Part shown: positions 1-8,491 of the stretch, piece by piece
Layout of the letters: each line of letters begins with the position of its first letter
Position numbering within the stretch: position 1 is the first letter of the stretch
Assembly (NCBI RefSeq): GCF_021129155.1
Contig: NZ_JAJOMC010000010.1
Coordinates: 1-64,000 of the forward strand
Length of the DNA: 64,000 nucleotides
Direction of reading: 5' to 3'
From: Arthrobacter sp. AK04
GTDB taxonomy: Bacteria > Actinomycetota > Actinomycetes > Actinomycetales > Micrococcaceae
Position numbers and translations under genes: made by a program
The notes under the pieces: generated by a model
What the model was told of the DNA's origin: nothing
Seen by the model: the letters and a program-made list of their open reading frames with translations, nothing else
The model's database searches: none

Positions 1-56
<56 letters not shown>

Positions 57-229
57 GACTCGTCTTAAGAGAACCCTGAGGTGCGGGAAGACGAAGCCGT
101 CTTCCCCGCCCCGAGAAGTAGTTGCACCCAATTACTTGAAGAGGCGTCGCAAGGATCCGAGTTCGCGCGTCGTCCCCTATACATATGCGTGCGGGTTTTT
201 CCGGCAAGTCAGCTGGAGGATCATTTGCC

Positions 230-532
230 ATGACGAAGGACAATCAAGTGAAGCGTGAAAAGTACAGTCAGTGGAACGCCCTCATCGGCGCACGCGTGGA
301 AATCCGCCACCACGGCATCGTCATCAGGAACGGCACTGTCGATGCCGCCACGGATGATTCCTCCGTTCTCTGGGTTGCAGCCGAGGGTGTCCAGCCGCGA
401 ACTATGTACGAGGCAGCCTTGGTCTATCAAGTCTGGGTCAAGCCCCAAGAGCTAGTCGGGACCAGTTGCTTCCGATTCCGGATGACAACGGCTCATCTCT
501 ATCCGCTCAACAATGGCTCCCGCGTTCAGTAG
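230..532 (+). CDS. Small hypothetical protein
   Basis: A 100-residue soluble protein of unknown function. I start it at the ATG at 230 because a GGAGG ribosome-binding site lies at 215-219, 10 bases upstream; a longer frame opens at 185 without such a site. The core has alternating hydrophobic strands (VEIRHHGIVIRNGTVDAAT, then SSVLWVAAEG, then YEAALVYQVW), suggesting a small beta-rich fold. I recall similar short proteins in Arthrobacter-type genomes but cannot assign a role. A relic with a similar C-terminal motif (RTLYEKAQGY) occurs at 26830. Confidence 0.7.
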   Translation: MTKDNQVKREKYSQWNALIGARVEIRHHGIVIRNGTVDAATDDSSVLWVAAEGVQPRTMYEAALVYQVWVKPQELVGTSCFRFRMTTAHLYPLNNGSRVQ

Positions 533-758
533 ATGTCGGTGAGCTCTTTCATACGTAAGTCCTGCCCCTTACTACTGGGCACCAAGCACATGAAAGAGGT
601 GGCAACCCGGCATGGCGGGTAGCTGGAGACACTGAGCAAGGGGACCGGGGCGCACGGGTGTTCGTCCAGATGCGGCACACCCCAATCTGACACGCAGGTC
701 CTTGCCTAGTCCGCAGAGAAATGGCGACATTCTGGTTAGCGCGGTGTTCCCGATCGGG

Positions 759-1160
759 TTACCCAGGATCAACGGTGGATCCCAGGGCAATTGGGGCGAG
801 GCGGGTGTCGTAAGAGTCCCGCGCTGCCATGACGTCTTCAATGTGTTTTTCGGCCCATTGGCCCAGAGCATTCAGCGGCTCGCGGAGCGTGCGGCCGAGT
901 GCGGTCAATTCGTACTCAACGCGGGGAGGCATCTGGTCGTACGCGGTTCTGTCCACGATCCCGTCACGTTCCAGGTCCCGCAGGGTATCGGCCAGGACCT
1001 TGCCGCTGATGCCGTCCACTGCCTGCCGCAGCTCGCCGAACCTCAGGGGACCCCCGCTGAGCGCTATGACGATCATGGCGGTCCATTTGTTTGCGATCCT
1101 TGCCAAGGACGTCCGCGAGGGGCAGGTTGCCACCATGACGTTCCAGGCCTGCACGTTCAT
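759..1160 (-). CDS. HxlR-family transcriptional regulator
   Basis: A 133-residue winged-helix repressor or activator of the HxlR type, which usually senses reactive or aromatic compounds and controls a neighbouring gene. The family core is clear: a Cys near the N-terminus (ATCPSRTSLARIANKWTAMI), the helix pair RFGELRQAVDGISGKVLADT, then a wing and RVEYELTALGRTLREPL. The frame is open upstream to 1292, but the family normally begins just before this Cys segment, so I use the ATG at 1160. It diverges from the NTF2-like gene at 1241, with an inverted repeat between them that is a likely operator. Confidence 0.88.
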   Translation of the reverse strand: MNVQAWNVMVATCPSRTSLARIANKWTAMIVIALSGGPLRFGELRQAVDGISGKVLADTLRDLERDGIVDRTAYDQMPPRVEYELTALGRTLREPLNALGQWAEKHIEDVMAARDSYDTRLAPIALGSTVDPG

Positions 1161-1185
1161 GAATTCAACTCCATAGTTACGTTGA

Positions 1186-1199
1186 GGTAACAGGTTACC
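1186..1199. promoter_or_regulatory. Inverted repeat, probable HxlR operator
   Basis: GGTAAC-AG-GTTACC is a perfect inverted repeat with 6-base arms, 25 bases upstream of the HxlR start and 41 bases upstream of the divergent NTF2-like gene. Half-site variants (GTTAC at 1176, GTAACC at 1204) surround it. The position suits a regulator controlling both directions; binding itself is inferred. Confidence 0.6.
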
Positions 1200-1240
1200 A
1201 AGTGTAACCATGGGCAGGTAAGCAACCGGAGGAGAACCAA

Positions 1241-1645
1241 ATGATGACTGACCAAACACCAGCGGCCGTGACCGCTTCGTACTTTGATGCACTCAACCGT
1301 GGTGACGTGCCCGCGGCGATGGGACTGCTAAGCCCTGACGTCGTCTGGCATCAGCCAGGTTCCAATCGTTTTTCCGGTGATCATTCCGGAATCGATGGCG
1401 TGGGTTCTTTGCTGGGCGGCATGATGGAAACCAGTCAGGGCACATTCCGGCTGACCGTTACGGGACCTGCAATGGTGAACGGCGGGTTCGTTGCCGTTCC
1501 GGTACAGTTCTCGGGCAAACGAACGGACGTGTCGATGGATATGTCCGGTGTAGATCTCCTCACGGTCCGTGATGGAAAGATCGTCGAAGTGCGATTGTTC
1601 TCCGCCGACGGTCCAGTAGAGGACGCTTTCTGGGGACCCGCCTAG
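1241..1645 (+). CDS. NTF2-like / SnoaL-like protein
   Basis: A 134-residue protein of the nuclear-transport-factor-2 / ketosteroid-isomerase fold. The sequence begins with the usual helix and AMGLLSPDVVWHQPGSNRFS, continues through GIDGVGSLLGG, and ends with the beta strands SGVDLLTVRDGKIVEVRLFS, as in SnoaL-like stress or detoxification proteins. GGAGGAG at 1229-1235 precedes the ATG at 1241. It is divergent from the HxlR regulator and is its likely target. The substrate is unknown; many members are small-molecule isomerases or accessory proteins. Confidence 0.85.
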   Translation: MMTDQTPAAVTASYFDALNRGDVPAAMGLLSPDVVWHQPGSNRFSGDHSGIDGVGSLLGGMMETSQGTFRLTVTGPAMVNGGFVAVPVQFSGKRTDVSMDMSGVDLLTVRDGKIVEVRLFSADGPVEDAFWGPA

Positions 1646-1701
1646 TGAGTTGGAGCACTCCCAATGCAGATACATGCCTCTTTTCGTGGTCCTCCGGAAA
1701 A

Positions 1702-3756
1702 CTAGTCCGACAAATTGAATTTATCGATCATTCCAAGCCACATAGCAAGGTGCCAGTCCTGGTCATTGGCAAGGGGATCGGCAGTGTGAGCTGGGACCCC
1801 GTCAACGGCGGTGGGCATGATGAAGGCACAGGTTGCTGACCCGTCGGGAAAGTAATTGCTCATGTTTGCACGAAGGATAGTTATGGCCAGGCTTTCATGC
1901 CCTGCATTCAGAAGTTCCTCCGGCAGGCCTAGAAGAGCCTCTGCGGTCAGGGCGCTCCAATAGTGAGGAAAAACATCGCCCCATTGCCGACGAAGGCCGA
2001 ACCAGTAGCCGTCCCAGTGGCGGATTGCCACTCCGTACAATCGGGTGTGCGGCTGCGGCCCTCCGAAGGCAAGCAGCCATGGCAACGCCGTGCGTGTGGC
2101 TTCGAGGAACACGTGGTCCCCTGTAAGCCGGTAGGCATCACTGAATAGGCAGACCAAGGGCGCCACGATTGACTGTTCGTAGAACACTTCATGTGGGGGC
2201 AGCTGCACCCCGCGGGCAGCAAAGTGATGGGCGCTTTCAATCACTTGGCCTCTAAGTTGTTGGGCTGCCTCAAGAGCACCAGCGGCGGCCAGCGCGTCGG
2301 CCACTGCAACGCAGGTGCCAGAGAAGTGAATTGCCAGGAAGCCTTGCGCTCCCAAGGCGAAGGCACGGTTGAGAATTCGTTCTGCGCGGTGAAGGTGGTT
2401 GGTGTCTCCTGTGTGAAGGTAGCGCTCGAGGAAGAACTGGGCCAGCCATGGCGCGTCGTAAAGCCGTGCTCCGGTGTGATGGTCCTGGGAACCCCGGCGA
2501 GGCGCATCAGTGCTGTCCATAAGGTTCTCCACCGCGAACTCGGCCCACCCCTCAAGGGCAGCGTCAAGGGCCGGGTCTATCAGGCTGCGGCGTACGGCCA
2601 TTTGCAGGAGCAGGGCCATGCCAATTCGTTCCGAGCCATCTGTCCAGTCAGACCAGCCGTTAGTGGTCTGAGCCAACTTTGTTGCGGTATCGACGGGGAC
2701 GAACGCGTGGGCCAGGGAGCCTGGACGGTATGCCGCGCGCTGGTGGTCAAGAATGTAGGCGCACCGCCGTTTGATGACCTCGGCTAGCGGGTCGTGGAAG
2801 GCGATTTCGGTGCGTGAGCTGCCGCCGATGTCGATCGTGAAGGTGCCGGGGCAGGCGCTGCGGACCTCTGCACCCTCGGGGGAGGGAGTAATTTTCAGGG
2901 CCTCTGTTCTGCTGGTGACAGAGAGGTTGGTGGCGATGGTGATTGCCTGGCTTATGGGTGCTGAAACCGCCGAGAGTTTGGCCGGGGGTTTGGTGGCAGA
3001 GAGGAATTCATCCACACTTCCGTACCAGCCAAGCTGCCATTGGAGGACAAGGCTCTGACCGGGCTCGAGCGTGAGGGCCGGTTGGCCGCCGAAGGCGTCC
3101 GGGTTTCGGGCGTGGTCGGTAACCTGGAGAACGATGTGTCCGCGGGCGTTGGAGGACGTGTTCCGGTTGCGTGATTCTATGGAATATCCCCAAAGTTCCC
3201 CTTCCTCGAGGACCAGTCCAAGGAGAGGCCCTGTTCCTGACATGGGCTGGGTGAGCACCCATGCCCAAGCACCGCCGGTGAAGATGTGGGCGTGCACTGA
3301 ACGCTGAAGGGCTTGCTGCGCGCTTTCATACAGGTCGGCGAACGGGGTCTGGATGCCGACGCTGGTCACCGTCGTTGTGTGAAATCCGGTATTGGTAAAT
3401 TCGTAGCGTTCGATGAATTTGTCTTTGCGAACGTTCCTTTTGACTGTCAAAGCGAGCTGCTCGGAAGGGAGAAAGTGGCTAACTGAGGAGTTGGGTGCCA
3501 CTTCCTGCCTGTCCGGCCTGTTCCAGCGTGCCGCTCCCCTATCGGTGATGATGTGACCGCTGCCCCACTGGTGCTCCAGAGAGTGCCAGACCAAGTCAGG
3601 ATCAAGAAGGAACTGGCGGTCCGGGGCATCCTTGGCCACAAACTGCACGGGCGCACCGGTCACGGGGTCAATAACCGCCTCCCCCTGACCGAAGGGAATG
3701 CGGATCCTGTCCGGTGCCTGCGGTGTGTAGAGGGACGTTGAATCGGTAATAGTCAT
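1702..3756 (-). CDS. Six-hairpin-glycosidase-like protein in sugar operon
   Basis: A 684-residue cytoplasmic protein with no signal peptide. Residues 1-320 look beta-rich, as in the N-terminal sandwich of many glycosidases. The C-terminal half is helical with repeated tryptophan and aromatic motifs (TTNGWSDWTDGSERIG, LYDAPWLAQFFLERYL, HWDGYWFGLRRQWGDVFPHYW), typical of an (alpha/alpha)6 barrel. I cannot name the glycoside hydrolase or lyase family. It is the last gene of the operon lacI-SBP-permease-permease, its ATG overlapping the permease stop, so it probably acts on the imported oligosaccharide. The frame is open upstream to 3864, but the start at 3756 avoids a long overlap. Confidence 0.65.
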   Translation of the reverse strand: MTITDSTSLYTPQAPDRIRIPFGQGEAVIDPVTGAPVQFVAKDAPDRQFLLDPDLVWHSLEHQWGSGHIITDRGAARWNRPDRQEVAPNSSVSHFLPSEQLALTVKRNVRKDKFIERYEFTNTGFHTTTVTSVGIQTPFADLYESAQQALQRSVHAHIFTGGAWAWVLTQPMSGTGPLLGLVLEEGELWGYSIESRNRNTSSNARGHIVLQVTDHARNPDAFGGQPALTLEPGQSLVLQWQLGWYGSVDEFLSATKPPAKLSAVSAPISQAITIATNLSVTSRTEALKITPSPEGAEVRSACPGTFTIDIGGSSRTEIAFHDPLAEVIKRRCAYILDHQRAAYRPGSLAHAFVPVDTATKLAQTTNGWSDWTDGSERIGMALLLQMAVRRSLIDPALDAALEGWAEFAVENLMDSTDAPRRGSQDHHTGARLYDAPWLAQFFLERYLHTGDTNHLHRAERILNRAFALGAQGFLAIHFSGTCVAVADALAAAGALEAAQQLRGQVIESAHHFAARGVQLPPHEVFYEQSIVAPLVCLFSDAYRLTGDHVFLEATRTALPWLLAFGGPQPHTRLYGVAIRHWDGYWFGLRRQWGDVFPHYWSALTAEALLGLPEELLNAGHESLAITILRANMSNYFPDGSATCAFIMPTAVDGVPAHTADPLANDQDWHLAMWLGMIDKFNLSD

Positions 3757-4601
3757 TTGACTGCTCCCCCGGTCGCGCCGGCTGCTATGTAGCGTTGGGC
3801 GACCGCGAGCACGGCGATGGCGGGTGTGGATGCGAGGACTGCGGTCGCCATGACGGCGCTCCAATCATTTACGTAGGTGCCGAGGTAGGAGTACAGGCCA
3901 ACGGTCACAGGCCTGACTTCGTTGGTGGTGGTGAGGGTGACGGCGAAGAGGAAGTCTCCCCAAGCAAAGAGGAAGGCAAAGAGGCCCGCGGTGATGATCG
4001 CATTCCTGCTCATCGGAAGGACGATGGAAACAAAGGCCCTGACTGGCCCCGCGCCGTCGACCCGTGCAGCTTCTATGACTGAGGGCGGGATGGAAAGCAT
4101 GAAAGCGTGCATGATGAGGATCCCGAACGGTATACCGGCGCTGGAGTTGGCAATAATTAGGCCAACAATGCTGTTCAACAGCCCCAACTGATTGAACGCT
4201 GTATAGAGAGCGTTGGACACGACGATCCCTGGAATCATCTGGCAGATGAGCACCGCGAAGAGCAGGGTCCGGGCGAACGGGATCCGCAATTGCGCCACTG
4301 CGTAGGCGGCAGGGGCAGCAATCACGAGACTGAATAGGACGCTGCCCCCAGCGACGAGGAGGCTGGTGACGAGGTTCGGGCTTTGCTCGGCGATGGCCGT
4401 GGCGTAGCCGGACAGGTCAGGATTGATGGGAAACCAGGGCGTGCCCACGGCCCGTCCGCCGGGCTGCAGCGACACGTTGACCATCCAGTAGACGGGAAAG
4501 AGCAAAACGGCAACGATCACCAGTCCGAAAAGTGTGTGGCGGGAAGCGGATCGTTCCCGCCCGGATGATCCGGCCGCTTTTGTGGCGGTGGTGCTTGTCA
4601 T
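3753..4601 (-). CDS. Sugar ABC transporter permease (MalG type)
   Basis: A 282-residue inner-membrane permease of the carbohydrate-uptake (CUT1) class with about six transmembrane helices, starting at FGLVIVAVLLFPVYWMVNVS. The cytoplasmic EAA loop that docks the ATPase is present as VIEAARVDGAGPVRAFVSIV. The C-terminus (YIAAGATGGAVK) is the usual MalG-type ending. It overlaps its partner permease by four bases (ATGA at 4598) and the glycosidase-like gene at its end, so the three are translationally coupled. No ATP-binding subunit is encoded nearby. Confidence 0.92.
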   Translation of the reverse strand: MTSTTATKAAGSSGRERSASRHTLFGLVIVAVLLFPVYWMVNVSLQPGGRAVGTPWFPINPDLSGYATAIAEQSPNLVTSLLVAGGSVLFSLVIAAPAAYAVAQLRIPFARTLLFAVLICQMIPGIVVSNALYTAFNQLGLLNSIVGLIIANSSAGIPFGILIMHAFMLSIPPSVIEAARVDGAGPVRAFVSIVLPMSRNAIITAGLFAFLFAWGDFLFAVTLTTTNEVRPVTVGLYSYLGTYVNDWSAVMATAVLASTPAIAVLAVAQRYIAAGATGGAVK

Positions 4602-5539
4602 GCCTTCGCCCCCTTCCGGTTGGCCCGCAGGTAGAGCAGTGCGAATACGAGGGAAATGACGATGAGGATGTTGCCCACTGCGGCTCCTTGGCCGAAGTCG
4701 AACTGTTGGAACGACAAACGGTAGGACTCTGTCGACAGGGTCTGTGTTGCATTCGCAGGCCCCCCACCGGTGAGGCCAAGAATGATGTCCAAGGCCTTCA
4801 GGGTGTAGACGACGCCAAGGACCAAAACCACCGTAACGACGGGCCGGAGCAGGGGCCAGGTAATGTACCTGAATGCTTTCGCTCCGGTGGCACCGTCCAG
4901 GGCGGCGGCCTCATAGAGTTCCTGCGGAATGTCCTGCAGGCCGCTGTACAGCAAGGCCACGTTGAACGGGATCCCGAGCCAAATATTTACACAGATCACC
5001 GCCAGGAGTGCCACTGATGTGTCGGTGAGCCATCCGATCCTGACATCGCTGAAGGTCAGGGCACTAAGGATCTGGTTGATCACCCCGGAGTCCTTATCCA
5101 GCATCCACCGCCAGACTGCACTGGAAACAATCAGGGGAATCAGCCAGGGCAACAGCAGCAGGCCCCGCAGTAGGCCGTTGAGCGGGAATCTCCGGCGGAA
5201 GTAGAGGGCTACGAGCATGCCGAGGATCAGCTGTCCTGCGATTGAAAAGACCGTGAATGCCAGGGTATTCACAGCGGCACGGCCGAAGTCTCGTGACTGC
5301 AATACCGCCTGGTAGTTGGCCAGGCCCGTCCAAGGTGCCTGGCCGGTGAAGAAGGTGGTCGTGGTGTACTGCTGAAGCGCCATTACGGCGTTCTGCACGA
5401 CGGGGTATCCGAAGATCAGCAGAATATATACAGTGGCCGGCAATAGAAAGGCCTGCTGGAGGAGCCTTTCTTTGTTGCGACCAGATACCCGCCAGCGTGG
5501 TGTGATTGCCGGCTTCGTCTCGAGTTCAGTCATGGTCAT
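4598..5539 (-). CDS. Sugar ABC transporter permease (MalF/UgpA type)
   Basis: A 313-residue inner-membrane permease, partner of the following gene. Helix 1 is LLPATVYILLIFGYPVVQNA. The EAA motif is LYEAAALDGATGAKAFRYIT, followed by the last helices and a short basic tail (LRANRKGAKA). It is a compact UgpA/LacF-like protein without the large extracellular loop seen in the maltodextrin MalF at 21719. It lies 57 bases downstream of the binding-protein gene in the same operon. Confidence 0.92.
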   Translation of the reverse strand: MTMTELETKPAITPRWRVSGRNKERLLQQAFLLPATVYILLIFGYPVVQNAVMALQQYTTTTFFTGQAPWTGLANYQAVLQSRDFGRAAVNTLAFTVFSIAGQLILGMLVALYFRRRFPLNGLLRGLLLLPWLIPLIVSSAVWRWMLDKDSGVINQILSALTFSDVRIGWLTDTSVALLAVICVNIWLGIPFNVALLYSGLQDIPQELYEAAALDGATGAKAFRYITWPLLRPVVTVVLVLGVVYTLKALDIILGLTGGGPANATQTLSTESYRLSFQQFDFGQGAAVGNILIVISLVFALLYLRANRKGAKA

Positions 5540-5596
5540 GATGCTTGTCTCCCTGCAAGGGGCCTGGGCGGACTGGTCCGGCCATTGTGGCCATTG

Positions 5597-6823
5597 CTAT
5601 TTGGCTTCCGCCCGACGCAGAGCTTCCAAAGGTTCCGCTCCTCCTGTAAGGACATCCTGGATGGCGGTGTAGATGGTTTGGGACGCCTCGGCGTAATCCG
5701 GTCCCAATTGGGCGGTGCGTGCGCGAAGACCGGGAATCTGGTCAACGAAGCCCTTCATCTTGGGGTTCTCTTGCGCATACTGTCCCGCGAGATTCTCATT
5801 CGTCGGGATGAGGTTTCGCCCGGATCCGAGCTTGAGCTGGCTTTCATCTGACCCCAGGCACTGCACCACCTTCGCAGCCGAAGCCATCTTCTCCTTATCG
5901 CCGGTGACAGGAACCGTCCAGGTCTCGCCCCCGAGCGGAGAAACAATTTCAGTACCCGGCTTTGGGGCCGGAAGGGCCACAGCCTCGTATTTGACTCCTG
6001 CCTTATCCAGGGCCGGGAACTGCCACGGCCCATTGATCATCATCGCGGCCTTGCCTGCGATGAACTGGTCGTTGACATCCGCCTGCGTCCAGGTCAGCAC
6101 CGATTCCGATGCTGCACGGGTGCTCACGAGGTCCTTCCACAGCTGAAGAGCGGCAGCACCTTCGCTAGTGGGAATGTTGGTCTCATCGCCACCGTTGGAC
6201 CAGAAGAACGGAAGGAACTGGAATGTTCCTTCCTCAGTTGCAGCTGCGGAAAAAGCGACCCCATAAGTATCGCCCTTGGTGAGGACAGAAGCCGTTCTTT
6301 TCAATTCGTCCCACGTTGCAGGGGCCTTCACCCCAGCGTCCGCCAGGAGTTCGGTGTTCACAAACAACGCGATCGTGTTAGCCACAGGCTGCACTCCATA
6401 CAGTTCACCTCTGTAAGTCGAAGCCTGCACCACACCGTCAGCAAACCCATTAGTCGTGACGCCCAGCGGCTTCAGGGGTGCAAGTGCCCCCGATTCGGCG
6501 ATCTGAGGCAACTCTCCGTTGTCCAGCATCAACACATCGGGCAGGGTTTTGGACGAAGCCTGCTGAAGGACTTTTGCCAGATAGCCACTACTGGGAATGT
6601 CCTGGGTCTTGATAGTGATCCCGGTAGTCTTCTCGCAGGCGGCAAAAACCGAATCATAAATCTCCGTGTCATTAGTGGAACCTGCAGGACGCTGCAACAG
6701 CACCGTCCTTTGACCGTCAGGGGCATTCGATACCGGAGCACATCCGGCAACACCACATGCCGTAGAAAGAACTGCCACAGCTGCAGCCGTCCGCAGAACC
6801 CCGCCTCGCCTTTGAGCCATCAT
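5597..6823 (-). CDS. Sugar-binding lipoprotein of ABC importer
   Basis: A 408-residue extracellular solute-binding protein (family 1). The N-terminus has an arginine-rich n-region, a hydrophobic core and a lipobox (TACGVAGCAP) with the lipidated Cys near residue 28, so it is anchored outside the membrane. The mature part has the usual LPDVLMLDNGELPQIAESG segment and FMINGPW-like motif (AAMMINGPWQFPAL). Two ATG codons (6823, 6820) lie behind an AAGG site; either may be used. A 29-base palindrome sits upstream. The ligand is unknown, though the GH3 and GH13 genes nearby suggest plant or starch glycans. Confidence 0.9.
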   Translation of the reverse strand: MMAQRRGGVLRTAAAVAVLSTACGVAGCAPVSNAPDGQRTVLLQRPAGSTNDTEIYDSVFAACEKTTGITIKTQDIPSSGYLAKVLQQASSKTLPDVLMLDNGELPQIAESGALAPLKPLGVTTNGFADGVVQASTYRGELYGVQPVANTIALFVNTELLADAGVKAPATWDELKRTASVLTKGDTYGVAFSAAATEEGTFQFLPFFWSNGGDETNIPTSEGAAALQLWKDLVSTRAASESVLTWTQADVNDQFIAGKAAMMINGPWQFPALDKAGVKYEAVALPAPKPGTEIVSPLGGETWTVPVTGDKEKMASAAKVVQCLGSDESQLKLGSGRNLIPTNENLAGQYAQENPKMKGFVDQIPGLRARTAQLGPDYAEASQTIYTAIQDVLTGGAEPLEALRRAEAK

Positions 6824-6848
6824 CTCGCCTTACTATCAGAGGAAGTCG

Positions 6849-6877
6849 TCGATACGCATCGAATCGATGCGTATCGA
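6849..6877. promoter_or_regulatory. 29-bp palindromic LacI-type operator
   Basis: The sequence reads as a perfect palindrome with 14-base arms around a single central A (core CGATACGCATCGA on the left). It lies between the LacI-family gene and the binding-protein gene, 26 bases before the latter. This is the expected place for the operator of the adjacent regulator at 6931. Confidence 0.8.
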
Positions 6878-6930
6878 AAGTAGCATGAAACCATTCTTGT
6901 AGGAAAGGGGTCCTGCTTAGCTGACGCGGG

Positions 6931-7938
6931 TTAGGTCGTGCGACGCCGGGTGAGCCGCGGCGGGATCAGTTGGATCCGGCCGCCCGGCTCGGCTCCGTTC
7001 AAGAGTTCGAACACACGGTTCATGGCCGCGTGCGACACTTCCCGCGGCCGCGGGGAGACATTCGTGACGGGGGTACTGAAAGTTTCAGAATCTTCGTCAG
7101 TGCACATGCCGACCAAGCCCACGTCCCGGCCAGGTTCGAGACGCTCGATGAGGAGCAACTGCAGAACCCAAGCCACAGTTTGGGGTGTGCGGGCGATGAA
7201 ACCGACCCGTGAAGCCCTTCCATTACCGAGTTGCTCTGAGACTGCGGCCAGGAACGCACTCCACCCCGGGGCTGCGGGCCGAAGCACTTCAGCGGCCACA
7301 GCCCGCCGGTGGCACGCCTCCAGCGCGCCCCGTTCGAACCCGGCGATGAAGCCGTACTCCCGCCAGTTCACCTCGGGCGGCTCACCTACCACTACGACCC
7401 GGGTGTAGCCCCGGTCCAGCAGTTCTTCCGCGGCCATGGTGCCGGCAGCCTCAAAGTCGAAATCGACAGCGTCCAGGCCATGGTTGTCTTCCGCGAGGCC
7501 GATGAGGACGACAGGCACAGCCAACTGAGCCGCCCGTTCAAGCCGGACGTCATGCAGGTGCACGTCCATAAGAACGATGGCATCAACCAGTGACCTTCCC
7601 GCCAGTCGTTCCAGGCTTGCCGTTCCGGCCTCCTCGGTTACCAGTACGACGTCATGATCACGCACACGGGCATCCGAAGTTATTGCCTCTATGAAGGGCA
7701 GCAATCCGGCCATTTCCGTCGTCCGGGACATACTGACCACGAGGCCGATGACGCTCGTCCTGTTGCTTGCTAAGGCGCGCGCTCCAGCATTCGGATGGTA
7801 AGTAAGCTCTGCTATCGCAGCTTCGACTTTGGCGCGGGTTTCCGGCGAGATAGATCTCTTCCCGCTCATAACGTAAGAAACCGTGCTTTGGGCTACCCCG
7901 GCACGGGCGGCCACGTCCTTGCTCGTTACCACACGCAT
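6931..7938 (-). CDS. LacI-family transcriptional regulator
   Basis: A 335-residue repressor. The N-terminal helix-turn-helix is textbook (TSKDVAARAGVAQSTVSYVM, then hinge helix PNAGARALASNRTSVIGLVV), followed by a periplasmic-binding-protein-like sensor domain (DAVDFDFEAAGTMAAEELLD). It is the first gene of the operon running leftwards into the importer at 6823, so it probably controls that operon and itself through the 6849-6877 palindrome. The effector is likely the imported sugar. Confidence 0.92.
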   Translation of the reverse strand: MRVVTSKDVAARAGVAQSTVSYVMSGKRSISPETRAKVEAAIAELTYHPNAGARALASNRTSVIGLVVSMSRTTEMAGLLPFIEAITSDARVRDHDVVLVTEEAGTASLERLAGRSLVDAIVLMDVHLHDVRLERAAQLAVPVVLIGLAEDNHGLDAVDFDFEAAGTMAAEELLDRGYTRVVVVGEPPEVNWREYGFIAGFERGALEACHRRAVAAEVLRPAAPGWSAFLAAVSEQLGNGRASRVGFIARTPQTVAWVLQLLLIERLEPGRDVGLVGMCTDEDSETFSTPVTNVSPRPREVSHAAMNRVFELLNGAEPGGRIQLIPPRLTRRRTT

Positions 7939-8058
7939 TCCTTACGCACATCTTCGGTGACTTCTACCCCTGTCTCCAGACTACCGATTTCACGTTGAAG
8001 CGGGCAGCACAGCCGCGACACGGGCATCCCGGACTGACCTACGGCCCCATGAAAGCCC

Positions 8059-8490
8059 GTGCATTTGAGGCAAGGCACCAGTCGCCTGTCGGAGCTCGAA
8101 TTTCGCATCATGGCAGAACTTGGATGAAATGCGCGGGTCTCCGCAGCAGAGATAGCCAGCAGTCTGAATGTCAGCAGCTCCACAGCTTCCAGAACCATCC
8201 AAGTGCTGCTGGCCACAGGCGTCATTGCCCCTCGGTGGAGGTCGAACCGCAGCTGTGGGCTTCCCGTTAGCGGCAACCATATAGTTAAATTCGGCCAAAT
8301 TCATTGGCGCCGTCTGGACGTTCTCGCGCGACTCATCCCGCAGCCCGCGTGGTCTCCATGGTGACAGGAAGCGGGCCGGTAGTCTTTCACGGCTCCTTCT
8401 CGGGACCCCAAGAGCTAGCCGCGTTCGTCACGGGCGATCTGGGGGACCTTCCAGGCGTTCAAGCGACAGATACGTGCGGCGACTTGGAAT
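8059..8490 (+). pseudogene. Decayed Lrp/AsnC-family regulator
   Basis: Reading across frames recovers an Lrp/AsnC-like protein. From a GTG at 8059 comes LSELEFRIMAELG, an in-frame TGA at 8125, then the helix-turn-helix VSAAEIASSLNVSSSTASRT and IQVLLATGVIAP. The frame then shifts to VEVEPQLW, shifts again to FPLAATI (stop) LNSAKFIGAVW, and shifts again to ARVVSMVTGSGPVVFHGSF and FVTGDLGDLPGVQATDT, which match the effector domain. At least two stops and about three frameshifts make it non-functional. Such regulators usually control neighbouring metabolic genes; the adjacent thiolase is also broken. Confidence 0.75.
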
Positions 8491-8491
8491 C

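Noticed and set aside
2191..2787. 198-codon plus-strand frame inside the glycosidase-like gene
   Set aside because: Antisense shadow of the long minus-strand gene; composition is typical of GC-skewed complementary frames and no family is recognisable.
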